A DNA stretch of 64,000 nt from Streptomyces sp. NBC_01294 (lineage in GTDB: Bacteria > Actinomycetota > Actinomycetes > Streptomycetales > Streptomycetaceae): positions 7,345,501 to 7,409,500 of the forward strand of contig NZ_CP108423.1 in the NCBI RefSeq assembly GCF_035917235.1, written 5' to 3'. The position numbers and the translations under genes were made by a program. Below, in pieces: positions 23,841 through 33,149 of this stretch (within the stretch, counting starts at the first letter, position 1; the number at the start of each line of letters is the position of its first letter). A model generated the notes under the pieces. The model made no database searches, was not told where the DNA came from, and saw only the letters and a list, made by a program, of their open reading frames with translations.

Positions 23841-25435
23841 CGGGGCACGTCCTGACAGCGCAGCAGGTACTCCGAGTCGGACGCGGAGGTGTTCCCGGCG
23901 GCGGGCTTGGTGGTGACCCGGACGCCGCCGTAGCAGCCGCGGTCGCGGCTGAACGTGTGGGGCTTGACCACCGTGACCGTCGAACCGGCCTTCACCACGA
24001 ACGACTCGGTGCCGTCGGCGACGGAGTAGCTGCCCCGCTGGCCGCCCAGGAACCACTCCACCACGACGGTGACCGGGCCCGTGCCCTGGGTGGCGACCGT
24101 GATGGTCGCGTCGCCCCGGTAGACCCCGGTCTTGAGCGAGACGTCGACGCTCGTGACCTTCACGGTCGGTGTGGGCGACGGTGTAGGAGTCGGCGTCGGG
24201 GTGGGCTTGGTGGTCCAGCTCACCGTCGGCGTCGGCGTCGGGGTGTGGGTGGGAGTGGGACTGGGTGACGGCGACGCCGACGGGCTCGGGGACGCCGAAG
24301 GGCTCGGACTCGGCGAAGCGGAAGCGGAAGCCGTCGGACTCGGCGCCGGGGACGCCGATCCGGGAGGGGCCGCGCTCGTCGTGGCGAAGGCACTCAGTGC
24401 GGAGGCTCCGCCCGGTGACGCGCCGATCGCGTCCGTCGTGAGCACCAGCACCGTCCCCATGACCAGCGCCACGGCCGCCGCCAGCCAGCCGCTGCGGCCG
24501 GGAGCCCAGCCCGAGCCGCTGCTCACCGTGGTCGTGGCCACCGCCGTGGTGCCGGCTGCCGAGCCGGCCGAGGGGAACAGCAGCGGCAGCAGCGCGGCCA
24601 GCGCCGCCAGCTTGCGCTGCCCGCGCTCCTCCCACTCGGGCCCGTACGCGGCCAGCGCCACGCCCTCCAGCTCGGCCACGAAGGCCTCGGCGTTCTCCGG
24701 TCGTTGTTCGGGCTGCTTGGCGAGGCCGCGCCGGATCAGCGGACGCACGGGCTCCGGGGCCTCGGTCTCCGGAACCGGCGCCTCGATGTGCTGGACGGCC
24801 AGCTCCGCGAAGTTCTCCCCGTCGTACGGCTTGCGCCCGGTGAGGCACTCGAAGAAGGTCGCCGTCGCCGCGTACACGTCGGCCGCGGGCGAGGCCGGCC
24901 GGCCCTGCCACTGCTCGGGCGCCATGTAGGCGGGGGTGCCGGCCACGCCGGGGGTCGTGCCGCGGCCCGCCGCGATCCCGAAGTCCACCAGCTTCGACGC
25001 GCCGTCCGGCGCGACCAGGACGTTCTCCGGCTTGTAGTCGCGGTGGACGACGCCCGCCCGGTGCGCCGCCGCCAGCCCGAGCAGGGACCCCTTGAGGACC
25101 ACGAGCGCGGCCTCGGCGTCGGCCCGGCCGGACTGCTTCAGCAGCGCGCGCAGGGAGATGCCGTCCACCAGCTCCATCACGATGGCCGCGCCGCCGGGCG
25201 CCTCCACGTACTCGTACAGCCTCACCACGTACGGCGACTCCAGCCCGCCCAGCAGGCGGGCCTCGGCCCGGAACTCCCCGACGAACGCGGGATCCTGGCG
25301 CAGCCGGTCGCTGAGGTACTTCACCGCGACCGCCGTGCCCGTGCCGTCGTGGACGGCGAGCACCACGCGGCCGCTGCCGCCCGCGCCGAGTTCCCGGACC
25401 TCCGTGTAACCGGGGACCGCCCACGTGTCCTTCAT
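23837..25435 (-). CDS. Membrane-anchored Hanks-type Ser/Thr protein kinase with Pro/Thr/Ser spacer
   Basis: The 532-residue protein starts with a kinase domain: glycine loop GAGGSGRVVL at 17-26, catalytic Lys39, HRDYKPEN at 131-138, Asp151 of DFG and APE-type MAPEQ near 168. All catalytic residues are present. A membrane helix lies near residue 335-355, followed by a long extracytoplasmic Pro/Thr/Ser repeat spacer and a C-terminal beta-rich domain with two cysteines. There are no PASTA repeats, so it is not PknB. ATG 25435 is chosen as the start just before the kinase fold. It is coupled to the small membrane protein gene downstream. Confidence 0.9.
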   Translation of the reverse strand: MKDTWAVPGYTEVRELGAGGSGRVVLAVHDGTGTAVAVKYLSDRLRQDPAFVGEFRAEARLLGGLESPYVVRLYEYVEAPGGAAIVMELVDGISLRALLKQSGRADAEAALVVLKGSLLGLAAAHRAGVVHRDYKPENVLVAPDGASKLVDFGIAAGRGTTPGVAGTPAYMAPEQWQGRPASPAADVYAATATFFECLTGRKPYDGENFAELAVQHIEAPVPETEAPEPVRPLIRRGLAKQPEQRPENAEAFVAELEGVALAAYGPEWEERGQRKLAALAALLPLLFPSAGSAAGTTAVATTTVSSGSGWAPGRSGWLAAAVALVMGTVLVLTTDAIGASPGGASALSAFATTSAAPPGSASPAPSPTASASASPSPSPSASPSPSASPSPSPTPTHTPTPTPTVSWTTKPTPTPTPTPSPTPTVKVTSVDVSLKTGVYRGDATITVATQGTGPVTVVVEWFLGGQRGSYSVADGTESFVVKAGSTVTVVKPHTFSRDRGCYGGVRVTTKPAAGNTSASDSEYLLRCQDVPR

Positions 25436-25589
25436 GTTCCTGCCCCCTGCCTGCTTGCCTGCCGTGCGGCGCCGCCGCGTCCCCTGGACGACCGGTACGG
25501 GGCCGGCCACCGACCGGGCCGTTCCCCGGACCGGACTCCCCATGGGACGTGGTTTCCGCCACGGCCGGTTCCCAACCCCGCGGCGCGTC

Positions 25590-26843
25590 TCAGGCCGCGG
25601 CCGGCATCGCCCCGATCATGGCGTGCAGCCGGTCGGCGGCCGCCCGTCCGAAGGCCGGGTCGTTGATGTGCGTGTCGTAGTCGTAGAGCCGGGCGGCGCT
25701 GCCCCGCAATCCGTCGCGCAGCGCCGAGAACAGGGCCCGGTCCGCGCCGGGGTCATGGTAGAGCCCGCCCGGCGCGCCGAGCGTGGACAGTCCACGGAGC
25801 GGGACGCAGACGGCCGTGGGTCCGGTCGCCGCGCGGAGTTTGGCGGCGACCCGGCGGCCGAGCTCCGCGCACTCGGACTCGGTCGTACGGATCACGGTGA
25901 TGGACGGGTTGTGGACGTGGACGCCCCGGTCGCGGACCTTCCGGGGCAGGGTCTCCAGCGGGCCGAACTTCACCATGTCCAGCGCGCCCAGGCTCACCAC
26001 CTGCGGGACCCCGGCCCGCCCGGCCGCGCTGAGCCGGTCGGGGCCGGCGGTGAGGATGCCGCCGCACAGGTCGTCGGCGAGCTCGCTGAGGGTGAGGTCG
26101 AGGACCCCCGCGAAGACGCCCTGGCCGGCCAGGGTCTCCAGGGTGCGGCCGCCGGTGCCGCTGACGTGGAAGACCAGCACTTCGTAGCCGAGTTCCGTCA
26201 GCCGCTCGCGCGCCGCGTCCACGCCGGTCGTGGTCACGCCGGCCATGCTCGCCGCGACCAGCGGGCGGGGGCCCGCTCCCAGCCGGGGCGGGAGGTGCTC
26301 CAGGGAGGCGCGGGCGAAGCCCCGTGCCATGCCGGCGATGGCCTCGACGGCGTTCGCCAGGACCGGTCCGGAGACGCTGTTGATCCCCGCGATGTCCACC
26401 ACGCTGTACATCATCGTGATGTCCGAGGACCCCACGTACGGGGTGACGTCCCCGGACGCCATCGACGAGACCATCAGTTTCGGTACGCCCAGCGGCAGCG
26501 CGCGCATCGCCCGGGTGGCGATGGAAGTGCCGCCGCTGCCGCCGATCGCGAGCACTCCGTGCAGCCGGCCTTCGGCGTGCAGGCGTAACAAGGTCGCCTC
26601 CGCGCCCCGGGCCATCGTGGTCACGGCCGCGCCCCGGTCGGCGGCCGCGCGCAGTTCCGACAGTTCCGTTCCCGCCGCCCGGGCCACCGCATCACGCGGC
26701 ACATCGGCGGGCACACGGGGTTCGCCCATGATTCCTGTGTCGACCAGTACCACCTCGACGCCGGCGCGCAGCAGCCTCTCGCGCAGCCAGCCGTACTCCA
26801 CACCCTTGGTGTCCAGGGTTCCCACCAGCACGACGTTCGTCAT
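25590..26843 (-). CDS. Tm-1-like ATP-binding domain protein (UPF0261 family), contains a TTA codon
   Basis: The 417-residue protein matches the Tm-1/UPF0261 family: LVGTLDTKGVEYGWLRERL at the N-terminus, AIGGSGGTSIATRAMRALPLG, MYSVVDIAGINSVSG and the C-terminal half with VSLGALDMVKFG. The plant homologue Tm-1 binds a viral replicase; bacterial members act as catabolic or unassigned enzymes. The codon at 26586-26588 is TTA (Leu, in ATLLRLH), rare in Streptomyces and read only by the bldA tRNA, so expression probably depends on development. Neither ATG 26843 nor ATG 26858 has a good ribosome site. A 154-base gap separates it from the kinase gene downstream. Confidence 0.88.
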   Translation of the reverse strand: MTNVVLVGTLDTKGVEYGWLRERLLRAGVEVVLVDTGIMGEPRVPADVPRDAVARAAGTELSELRAAADRGAAVTTMARGAEATLLRLHAEGRLHGVLAIGGSGGTSIATRAMRALPLGVPKLMVSSMASGDVTPYVGSSDITMMYSVVDIAGINSVSGPVLANAVEAIAGMARGFARASLEHLPPRLGAGPRPLVAASMAGVTTTGVDAARERLTELGYEVLVFHVSGTGGRTLETLAGQGVFAGVLDLTLSELADDLCGGILTAGPDRLSAAGRAGVPQVVSLGALDMVKFGPLETLPRKVRDRGVHVHNPSITVIRTTESECAELGRRVAAKLRAATGPTAVCVPLRGLSTLGAPGGLYHDPGADRALFSALRDGLRGSAARLYDYDTHINDPAFGRAAADRLHAMIGAMPAAA

Positions 26844-26891
26844 GTGTGCAATGTCCATGCAGGTGGGGATGTTGGCAAGTGCAAGCTCAGG

Positions 26892-27371
26892 TCAAGCCTT
26901 CAGCAGCACCAACAGCCGCTCTAGAAAAGGGACTTGAGAGGGAATCAACATGTTTTGCGCCAGCTGGGGAGCAAACCAGGCCACCCGGTCCAGCTCCGGG
27001 AACTCCTGTACGTTTCCGGAGTGCGGCGGCCACTCCATGGTGAAGGTCCCGGGGACCATCAGCGCGGGGTCGAGGTCCGCCTCCACCGCCCAGATCGTCA
27101 CCAGCTTGCCGCTGCTCAGCCGTACCTCGCCCAGCGGCACGTACTCGCCGTCCGGCGGGGGCAGCCCGATCTCCTCGGTGAACTCCCGGCGGGCCGCGTC
27201 CCGCGGCGTCTCCTCCGGCCCGTACTCGCCCTTCGGGATGGCCCAGCCCCCGGCCGCCCGCCCGGCCCAGAGCGGGCCGCCCATGTGCCCGAGCAGAACC
27301 TCGACACCGGCTTCCGGCCCCGGACCGGTCCGTCGGAACAGGAGCAGTCCGGCACTTCGCTTGTCCGTCAT
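26892..27371 (-). CDS. Nudix hydrolase
   Basis: The 159-residue enzyme has a complete Nudix box beginning GEYGPEETPRDAAR and ending REFTEEIGL, plus WAIPKGE before it. This arrangement resembles small Nudix proteins of the MutT/diadenosine type. The second half (GNVQEFPELDRVAWF) is typical of actinobacterial homologues. ATG 27371 is the preferred start; ATG 27383 is in frame. It lies between the Tm-1-like gene and the zinc CDF gene in the same direction, with short gaps of 48 and 58 bases, so it may share a transcript. Confidence 0.9.
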   Translation of the reverse strand: MTDKRSAGLLLFRRTGPGPEAGVEVLLGHMGGPLWAGRAAGGWAIPKGEYGPEETPRDAARREFTEEIGLPPPDGEYVPLGEVRLSSGKLVTIWAVEADLDPALMVPGTFTMEWPPHSGNVQEFPELDRVAWFAPQLAQNMLIPSQVPFLERLLVLLKA

Positions 27372-27429
27372 GGCTCCATCCATGCCCCGCGGCGGCCCGG
27401 GCCAGTGATCCTCGACCGCTGTTTCCCGG

Positions 27430-28437
27430 TCAGTGGTCGTGCGGCCCCTGCCGGTGGACCGGCCCGTGGGCGTCCGCGCAGTGGGGGTCGGACGGATCCT
27501 CGCCCGCGCGCCCGACCGAGAGGAGGGACTCCTGCGCGTGGTCCACCTGGAGGGTGGTGTGCGTGATCCCGTACTCCTTGGCGAGCAGCCGTTCCAGGTC
27601 CCGGCGTACGGCGTGGCAGTCGCCCACCGGCTCCACGAGCACGTGCGCGGACAGCGCCGCCTGCCCCGAGGTGATGGTCCAGATGTGCAGGTCGTGCACC
27701 TCGGTCACGGGCGGGTGCGCGACGAGCCGGTCGCCGACCGCGTCCGGGTCCACATGGGCCGGAGCGGCCTCCAGAAGGATCCGGCCGGACTCGCGGACCA
27801 GCCCGTAGCCCGCCTTGACCATCAGCAGCACCACCACGAGCGTGGCGATCGCGTCGGCCTGCCGGAACCCGGTGGTCACCACGATCACACCGGCGACGGC
27901 CGTCCCGATGAAGGCGAAGAGGTCGTTCAGGATGTGCTGGTAGGCGCCCTCGACGGCCAGCGAGGACCGGTTCGCCCGGGAGATGCACCAGGCCGCGGCC
28001 ACGTTGACGACGATGCCCGCTAGCGCCGTCACCACGACCAGCCCGCCCTCGACCGGCGGCGGGTCCATCAGCCGGCGCACCGCCTCGTACGCCAGCCAGA
28101 CCGCCAGCAGGAGCAGCGTCAGGCCGTTGGCCTGGGCGGAGAGTATCTCCGCCCGCTTGAGGCCGTACGTGAAACCGCCGCGGGCCGGACGCGCCGCCAG
28201 CCGCATGGCGATCAGCGCGAGGACGATCGAGACGGCGTCGGTCAGCATGTGCGCCGCGTCGGAGATCAGGGCCAGCGAGTTGGCGATGACGCCGATGACC
28301 ACCTCGATGGCCATGAAGGCGCCGATCAGGCCGAGCGCGATCGCCAGCCAGCGCCGGTCGGCGTCGGCGGCCACCCCGTGGCTGTGGCCTCCGGGACCGT
28401 GCCCGTGCCCGTCGTGCCCGTGGTCAGGCCCACTCAT
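27430..28437 (-). CDS. Cation diffusion facilitator, zinc efflux type
   Basis: The 335-residue protein has six membrane helices and both HxxxD metal sites of zinc transporters: helix 2 SDAAHMLTDAVS and helix 5 GAYQHILNDLFA. The first 25 residues are His/Gly/Asp rich (GHDGHGHGPGGHSHG), a likely cytoplasmic metal scoop, and the C-terminus is His rich again. The C-terminal ferredoxin-like domain contains EVHDLHIWTITSG. It exports Zn or similar divalent ions using the proton gradient (CzcD/ZitB type). GGGGGA lies 4 bases before ATG 28437. A palindrome at 28523-28537 upstream may be its operator. Confidence 0.92.
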   Translation of the reverse strand: MSGPDHGHDGHGHGPGGHSHGVAADADRRWLAIALGLIGAFMAIEVVIGVIANSLALISDAAHMLTDAVSIVLALIAMRLAARPARGGFTYGLKRAEILSAQANGLTLLLLAVWLAYEAVRRLMDPPPVEGGLVVVTALAGIVVNVAAAWCISRANRSSLAVEGAYQHILNDLFAFIGTAVAGVIVVTTGFRQADAIATLVVVLLMVKAGYGLVRESGRILLEAAPAHVDPDAVGDRLVAHPPVTEVHDLHIWTITSGQAALSAHVLVEPVGDCHAVRRDLERLLAKEYGITHTTLQVDHAQESLLSVGRAGEDPSDPHCADAHGPVHRQGPHDH

Positions 28438-28522
28438 GGCGTCCCCCGTCTCGTCGCGGCACCCGTGTGTTCGGTTCCGTCGGGTGAAGTGAAGCGCACC
28501 CCGGCGAGATGGGCAAAGGCTG

Positions 28523-28537
28523 CAACGGGGACCGTTG
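28523..28537. promoter_or_regulatory. Palindrome in the CDF / FHA-ABC divergent promoter region
   Basis: CAACGG and CCGTTG flank GGA in a perfect 6+3+6 palindrome, about 86 bases before the CDF start and 80 bases before the FHA-ABC start, beside an AT-rich TTACCTATAAG. Position suggests an operator; no metal-regulator consensus was recognised. Confidence 0.35.
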
Positions 28538-28616
28538 TCATTACCTATAAGAGGCCTCTGACCTGCGACGATGTCAGACCGCTGCCGGGTCGGCGGGTTC
28601 ATGGGAAAATCTGCTC

Positions 28617-31013
28617 ATGGTCCAGCGTCCCGGTGTGCCGACCGCGCCCGAGCTCGTCCTGGTGACCGACTCGGGCTCCGTTCCGATGAGCCCGGGCCGG
28701 ACCTATCACGTCGGCAGGGACCCGCTCTGCGAGATCTGCCTCGAGGACGCCCGCGTCTCCTGGCACCACGCGATCCTGCGCCCCGACGGCGACCACTGGA
28801 CGGTGGAGGACGAGCACAGCACCAACGGCACCTGGGCCGACGGACAGCGCGTGCACGAGTGGAGCGTCGGCGTCGGCAGCCAACTGCGCTTCGGCAGCGT
28901 CGAGGACGGCCCGCGCGCCGTCCTCGTCGACCCCGCGCCCCCGCCCCCGCTTCCCGCCGCGGCGGACGGCGTCCGGCCGGCGCGGGTCTCGAACCCGGCG
29001 CAGTCCAGAACCTTCCGGCAGCCGACGACCGTCCGTCCGCTGCTCGCGCGTACCGCCGTGCGCATCGGCCGGGCCACCGACAACGACCTCGTCATCGACG
29101 ACCTGATCGTCTCCCGCAAGCACGCCGAACTGCACGCCCTCGCCGACGGCGGCTACGAGATCGTCGACCTCGGCAGCCACAACGGCACCTACCTCAACGG
29201 CGTCCGCCTGGACCGCCGGGCCGCCGCCCTCGCCGAGGGCGACATCGTGGGCATCGGCCACTCCGCCTTCTGCCTCGTCGGCGACCAGCTCCAGGAGTAC
29301 GTGGACACCGGCGAGGTCTCGCTCGACGTCCAGGACCTCACCGTCGCCGTCGACCGGGGCCGCAAGACCCTCCTCGACCACGTCTCCTTCCCCGTCGGAG
29401 CCAAAAGCCTGCTCGCCGTCGTGGGCCCCAGCGGAGCCGGCAAGTCCACCCTGCTCGGGGCGCTCACCGGGCTGCGCCCCGCCGACCAGGGCGCCGTCCT
29501 GTACGACGGACGCGACCTCTACCGCGACTACGCCGAACTGCGCCGCCGCATCGGGCTCGTCCCCCAGGACGACATCCTGCACTCCCAGCTCACCGTCCGC
29601 CGCGCCCTGCGCTACGCCGCCGAACTGCGCTTCCCCCAGGACACCGCCAAGTCCGAACGCGAGGCGCGGGTGGACGAGGTGATCGGCGAACTCGGCCTCC
29701 AGCAGCGCGCCGACCAGCCCATCCACAGCCTTTCCGGCGGCCAGCGCAAGCGCGTCTCCGTCGCCCTGGAACTGCTCACCAAGCCCTCCCTGCTCTTCCT
29801 GGACGAGCCCACCTCCGGCCTCGACCCCGGCATGGACCGCTCGGTGATGCACATGCTGCGCGGCCTCGCGGACGACGGCCGCACGGTCATCGTCGTCACC
29901 CACAGCGTGCTCAACCTGAGCGTCTGCGACCACCTCCTGGTCCTCGCGCCAGGGGGGCGCATCGCGTACTACGGCCCGCCCGAGGAGGCGCTCGGCTTCT
30001 TCGGCTACGAGCAGTGGCCCGAGGCCTTCGAGGCCTTCGAGAACGACCGCGACCGCGACTGGGCCGCGGAGTACCGGGCCTCACCGATGCACCGCCTCTA
30101 CGTCGACGCCTCCGCCGGCCGGCCCCCGCCCGCCGGGGCGGCCGGGCAGAGCGCCGACGCCCCGTCGCCGCAGCAGCAGCCGGAGCCGCCGCCCAAGGCC
30201 CAGAGCTGGGGCTCCCAGCTCTTCACCCTGATCCGCCGGTACGCCGCCGTTCTCAGCGCCGACCGCACCTTCCTGATCATCATGGTGGGGCTGCCGTTCG
30301 CCCTGGGAGCCATGGCCCGCGCACTGGCCGGCAGCGCCCTCACGGTCGAGACGGCACTGAACGCACTCTTCATCCTGTGCGTGGGCGGCGTCCTGACCGG
30401 CGCCGCCAACGCGGTGCGCGAACTCGTCAAGGAACGCGTCATCTACCAGCGCGAGCGCGCAGTGGGGCTGTCCCGGTCGGCCTACCTGATGTCCAAGGTG
30501 GTGGTCCTCGGCACGGTCACCGTCGTCCAGGCCGTGGTGCTCACCATGGTCGGCCTCGCCGGAGTCGACACCAAGGCCCCCGGCGGCAAGGGCGTCCTCA
30601 TGCCCCCGTTGATCGAGATCGCCCTCGTCGTCGCCCTGCTGTCCCTCACCTCCATGCTGGTCGGCCTGCTGATCTCCGCCCTGGTGACCAAGGAGGAGGT
30701 CACCATGCCGCTCCTGGTCCTGCTCACCATCGTCCAGGTCGTCTTCTGCGGTGCCCTGCTGAAGCTCACCGCGGTCCCCGTCATCGAACAGCTGGCCTGG
30801 TTCGTGCCGGCCCGGTGGGCCATGGGCGCGATGGCGGGCACGATCGACCTCGGCGCCATCGTGCCCACCACGATCACCCAGGACCCGATGTTCGACCACG
30901 AGGCCGGCGTGTGGCTCCTCGAAGTGGGCATGCTGGTCGCCCTGTCGGTGCTGCTCGGCCTGCTGGTGGCCCGGGTGCTGCGCCGGAACGAGCCCGCGAT
31001 CATGCGGAAGTAG
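28617..31013 (+). CDS. FHA-domain ABC transporter (ATPase plus permease in one chain, Rv1747-like)
   Basis: In order the 798 residues carry two FHA domains (about 25-95 with GRDPLCEICLEDARVSWHH, and 140-215 with GRATDNDLVIDDLIVSRKH and HNGTYLNG), an ABC ATPase (about 230-470: GPSGAGKST, LSGGQRKR, LFLDEPTSGLD), a Pro/Ala linker and six membrane helices of the ABC-2 type. The layout equals mycobacterial Rv1747, an exporter whose FHA domains bind phosphothreonine on partners of a Ser/Thr kinase. A kinase operon is 3 kb away but its link is not shown. GTP/ATP-driven export substrate unknown. The next gene follows after 6 bases. Confidence 0.92.
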   Translation: MVQRPGVPTAPELVLVTDSGSVPMSPGRTYHVGRDPLCEICLEDARVSWHHAILRPDGDHWTVEDEHSTNGTWADGQRVHEWSVGVGSQLRFGSVEDGPRAVLVDPAPPPPLPAAADGVRPARVSNPAQSRTFRQPTTVRPLLARTAVRIGRATDNDLVIDDLIVSRKHAELHALADGGYEIVDLGSHNGTYLNGVRLDRRAAALAEGDIVGIGHSAFCLVGDQLQEYVDTGEVSLDVQDLTVAVDRGRKTLLDHVSFPVGAKSLLAVVGPSGAGKSTLLGALTGLRPADQGAVLYDGRDLYRDYAELRRRIGLVPQDDILHSQLTVRRALRYAAELRFPQDTAKSEREARVDEVIGELGLQQRADQPIHSLSGGQRKRVSVALELLTKPSLLFLDEPTSGLDPGMDRSVMHMLRGLADDGRTVIVVTHSVLNLSVCDHLLVLAPGGRIAYYGPPEEALGFFGYEQWPEAFEAFENDRDRDWAAEYRASPMHRLYVDASAGRPPPAGAAGQSADAPSPQQQPEPPPKAQSWGSQLFTLIRRYAAVLSADRTFLIIMVGLPFALGAMARALAGSALTVETALNALFILCVGGVLTGAANAVRELVKERVIYQRERAVGLSRSAYLMSKVVVLGTVTVVQAVVLTMVGLAGVDTKAPGGKGVLMPPLIEIALVVALLSLTSMLVGLLISALVTKEEVTMPLLVLLTIVQVVFCGALLKLTAVPVIEQLAWFVPARWAMGAMAGTIDLGAIVPTTITQDPMFDHEAGVWLLEVGMLVALSVLLGLLVARVLRRNEPAIMRK

Positions 31014-31019
31014 CCGCCG

Positions 31020-31691
31020 ATGACCAGCTCCGGCCAGGTCGAGGAGTTCCGGCCCACCCATATCGTTCCGGCGGAGGGACTGCCGGCGTGGGAGAGCCCG
31101 GACGTGTCCCACCCCACCGTGCCGCTCGACGCCTTCCTCCCCGTACAGCTGCTGTCCCGGCGCGGGGACTGGGGGGAGATCCTCTGCGCCAACGGCTGGT
31201 CCGCCTGGGTGGACGGCCGGCTCCTGGTGTCGGTGCCGCAGCCCCCGCCGACGGGCGACCGGCCGCTCGCCCGTACGGAGGACCCGCGCCCGCTGTTCAA
31301 GCGCACCGCCGAGACCCTGGAGCGCTACCGGCACGCCGCGGACGACCTCGCCGCCGGGCGGACGGACACCGATGTCTTCCGGCGGGCCGTACGGGGGCTG
31401 CGCGCCGGGCTGGTCCTGGACGGGGAGTCGGTGTGGCTCTACGACGCGACGGCGGGAAGCTGGCTGTACGGCGACGAGACCGGCCTGACGACCTATGCGG
31501 TCGTCACGGCACCGGGGGCCTCGTCCGGGCCGAAGTCTCCGCCGGCGCAGACGGATGTGGGCGGCGCCGGCGCCTCCGGTGACGAACCGCCGAATCCGCC
31601 GCCCGCCAACGGGGTCGAGGGCCAGGCCGCTCGGGAGGCGGGCCACGACCCCACGCGGATCGTGGAGACGCGCGATCCCGAAGCCGGGTGA
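31020..31691 (+). CDS. Protein of unknown function with an SH3-like segment, operon partner of the FHA-ABC gene
   Basis: The 223 residues start 6 bases after the FHA-ABC stop, so the two are surely co-transcribed. Residues 35-70 (VPLDAFLPVQLLSRRGDWGE followed by a Trp-containing hydrophobic stretch) resemble an SH3-like beta barrel. Residues 85-165 hold a helical part and two Trp/Tyr-rich strands (VWLYDATAGSWLYGDE). The last 55 residues are Gly/Ala/Pro rich and look disordered. Thr residues such as those in RTEDPRP could be phosphorylated and bound by the transporter's FHA domains, but this is inference. No family name recognised. Confidence 0.7.
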   Translation: MTSSGQVEEFRPTHIVPAEGLPAWESPDVSHPTVPLDAFLPVQLLSRRGDWGEILCANGWSAWVDGRLLVSVPQPPPTGDRPLARTEDPRPLFKRTAETLERYRHAADDLAAGRTDTDVFRRAVRGLRAGLVLDGESVWLYDATAGSWLYGDETGLTTYAVVTAPGASSGPKSPPAQTDVGGAGASGDEPPNPPPANGVEGQAAREAGHDPTRIVETRDPEAG

Positions 31692-31772
31692 GGCGAAGCC
31701 GGGTGATGCCGGGTGAGGCGTGGTGCCGAGTGAGGCACGAGGGACGTGAGGGAGAAGCCGCTCGGCCGGGAG

Positions 31773-33056
31773 TCACTCCCCGGTCGCGGCGGTTTCGTCG
31801 ACGCGGCCGCGACGGTGCACGGGGCGGGCCAGGAGGGCGCCCAGGAATCCCGCCACCGCACCCCACAGGAGCCCGAGCCCGACCGTGCGCCACAGGACGG
31901 GGTTCAGCTCCACCTGGCCGCTGAGGCCGTCCACCTCCCCGATGCCCAGGAGGGAGAGCCCGAACTGCGCCTGGACCCGCGCGAGCAGGCAGACCGTGAG
32001 CGTCGCGAGGGCCAGGGCCACCCCCAGGTGGAGGGCGTGCTGCCAGGGCCGGACGTGCGCGGGGGAGCGTACGGCCGCCAGTACGCCCGTACCGAGCAGC
32101 AGGACGGCGGCCACCGCCACCAGCCACCATGCCCGCGCGTCCCGCTCCGCGAGCGAGGCCACGTCGACCGTGGACAGGTCGGAGCCGCGCAGGACCTCGT
32201 CCAGCAACTGCGGCATCGGCAGTCCGAACGGGCCGTCGACCTTGCCCTCCCAGGCGCCGCCGAAGCCCAGGGTGAGTGCGAACCAGGCGAGGTTCGGCAA
32301 CCCGAGCAGGATCACGGCGAACGTCCGCGCGGCGTGGCCCTGGGTGGCGGCCACCACCAGGCCGACGGCGATGCCGAGGACGACGTAGGCGAGGAGCAGC
32401 AGGGTCGTGGCGAACGCGGCCGGGCGCAGGGCGGCGTGGAAGCGGACCAGTCCGGACGGGAGCGGCGCGCGCCGCGAGACCATCAGGGCGATCAGCAACA
32501 GGCCGAGGATCCACAGCAGTCCGAAGAGGAGCGTGGCGGGCAGGTCAGCCCGGAAGCCCACGGTGGGGCCGGCGTCGAGGAGTTCGGTGATCGCCGCGAC
32601 GGGGGAGTCGCCGGTGGAGATGCTGAAGGTGTGCCGGGCGAGGAGTGCGGTGCCGGTCAGTGCGAGGAGCCACAGCACGACCAACGGGACGGCCCGGCCG
32701 ATGAGTTCACGGGGCCGGGCCACCGCCCGGTTGTGCAGGGGGCGCAGGAAGCAGCATCCGGCCGTGAGGGCGCCCGCCAGGCTCACCGAGAGCGGCAGCA
32801 CCGACAGGTTCGCGTCCGCCCCCGCCAGGAAACCGGCGTCGCCCGACACCTCGACCGAACCGCCGGCCGCCATCACGACGACCGCGGCGATCACACGGGG
32901 GAACGCGCCGCCCGGCAGATCGCCCGCGCCGGCGCACGCCAGACCCGCGGCGGCGACCGCGGTCATCACCGCAAAGGCCGCGACGACGGCTACGAGCGCG
33001 CCGGGCCAGGCCCCGGCGGACCCCCCGGACGATGGCGACCTCGCTGTCCGGCTCAT
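31773..33056 (-). CDS. Streptophobe family multi-pass membrane protein
   Basis: The 427 residues hold about nine membrane helices and little else. The sequence [30 protein letters not shown] loop (given here in short pieces: [21 protein letters not shown]) and [12 protein letters not shown] are typical of a Streptomyces-only family named streptophobe, as I recall. The biochemical function is unknown. It diverges from the DUF6777 gene with 93 bases between the starts; in Streptomyces these two families often sit together, which suggests a joint envelope role. The gene converges with the FHA-ABC operon. Confidence 0.72.
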   Translation of the reverse strand: MSRTARSPSSGGSAGAWPGALVAVVAAFAVMTAVAAAGLACAGAGDLPGGAFPRVIAAVVVMAAGGSVEVSGDAGFLAGADANLSVLPLSVSLAGALTAGCCFLRPLHNRAVARPRELIGRAVPLVVLWLLALTGTALLARHTFSISTGDSPVAAITELLDAGPTVGFRADLPATLLFGLLWILGLLLIALMVSRRAPLPSGLVRFHAALRPAAFATTLLLLAYVVLGIAVGLVVAATQGHAARTFAVILLGLPNLAWFALTLGFGGAWEGKVDGPFGLPMPQLLDEVLRGSDLSTVDVASLAERDARAWWLVAVAAVLLLGTGVLAAVRSPAHVRPWQHALHLGVALALATLTVCLLARVQAQFGLSLLGIGEVDGLSGQVELNPVLWRTVGLGLLWGAVAGFLGALLARPVHRRGRVDETAATGE

Positions 33057-33149
33057 CCTGCAACCGTGGCACTCCCGGCTTGCGGGCACCACCCGGACGG
33101 CGCACACAATGGTCGGCAGGGAACGCACTCCTCCTTGGAAGGAGAGCCC

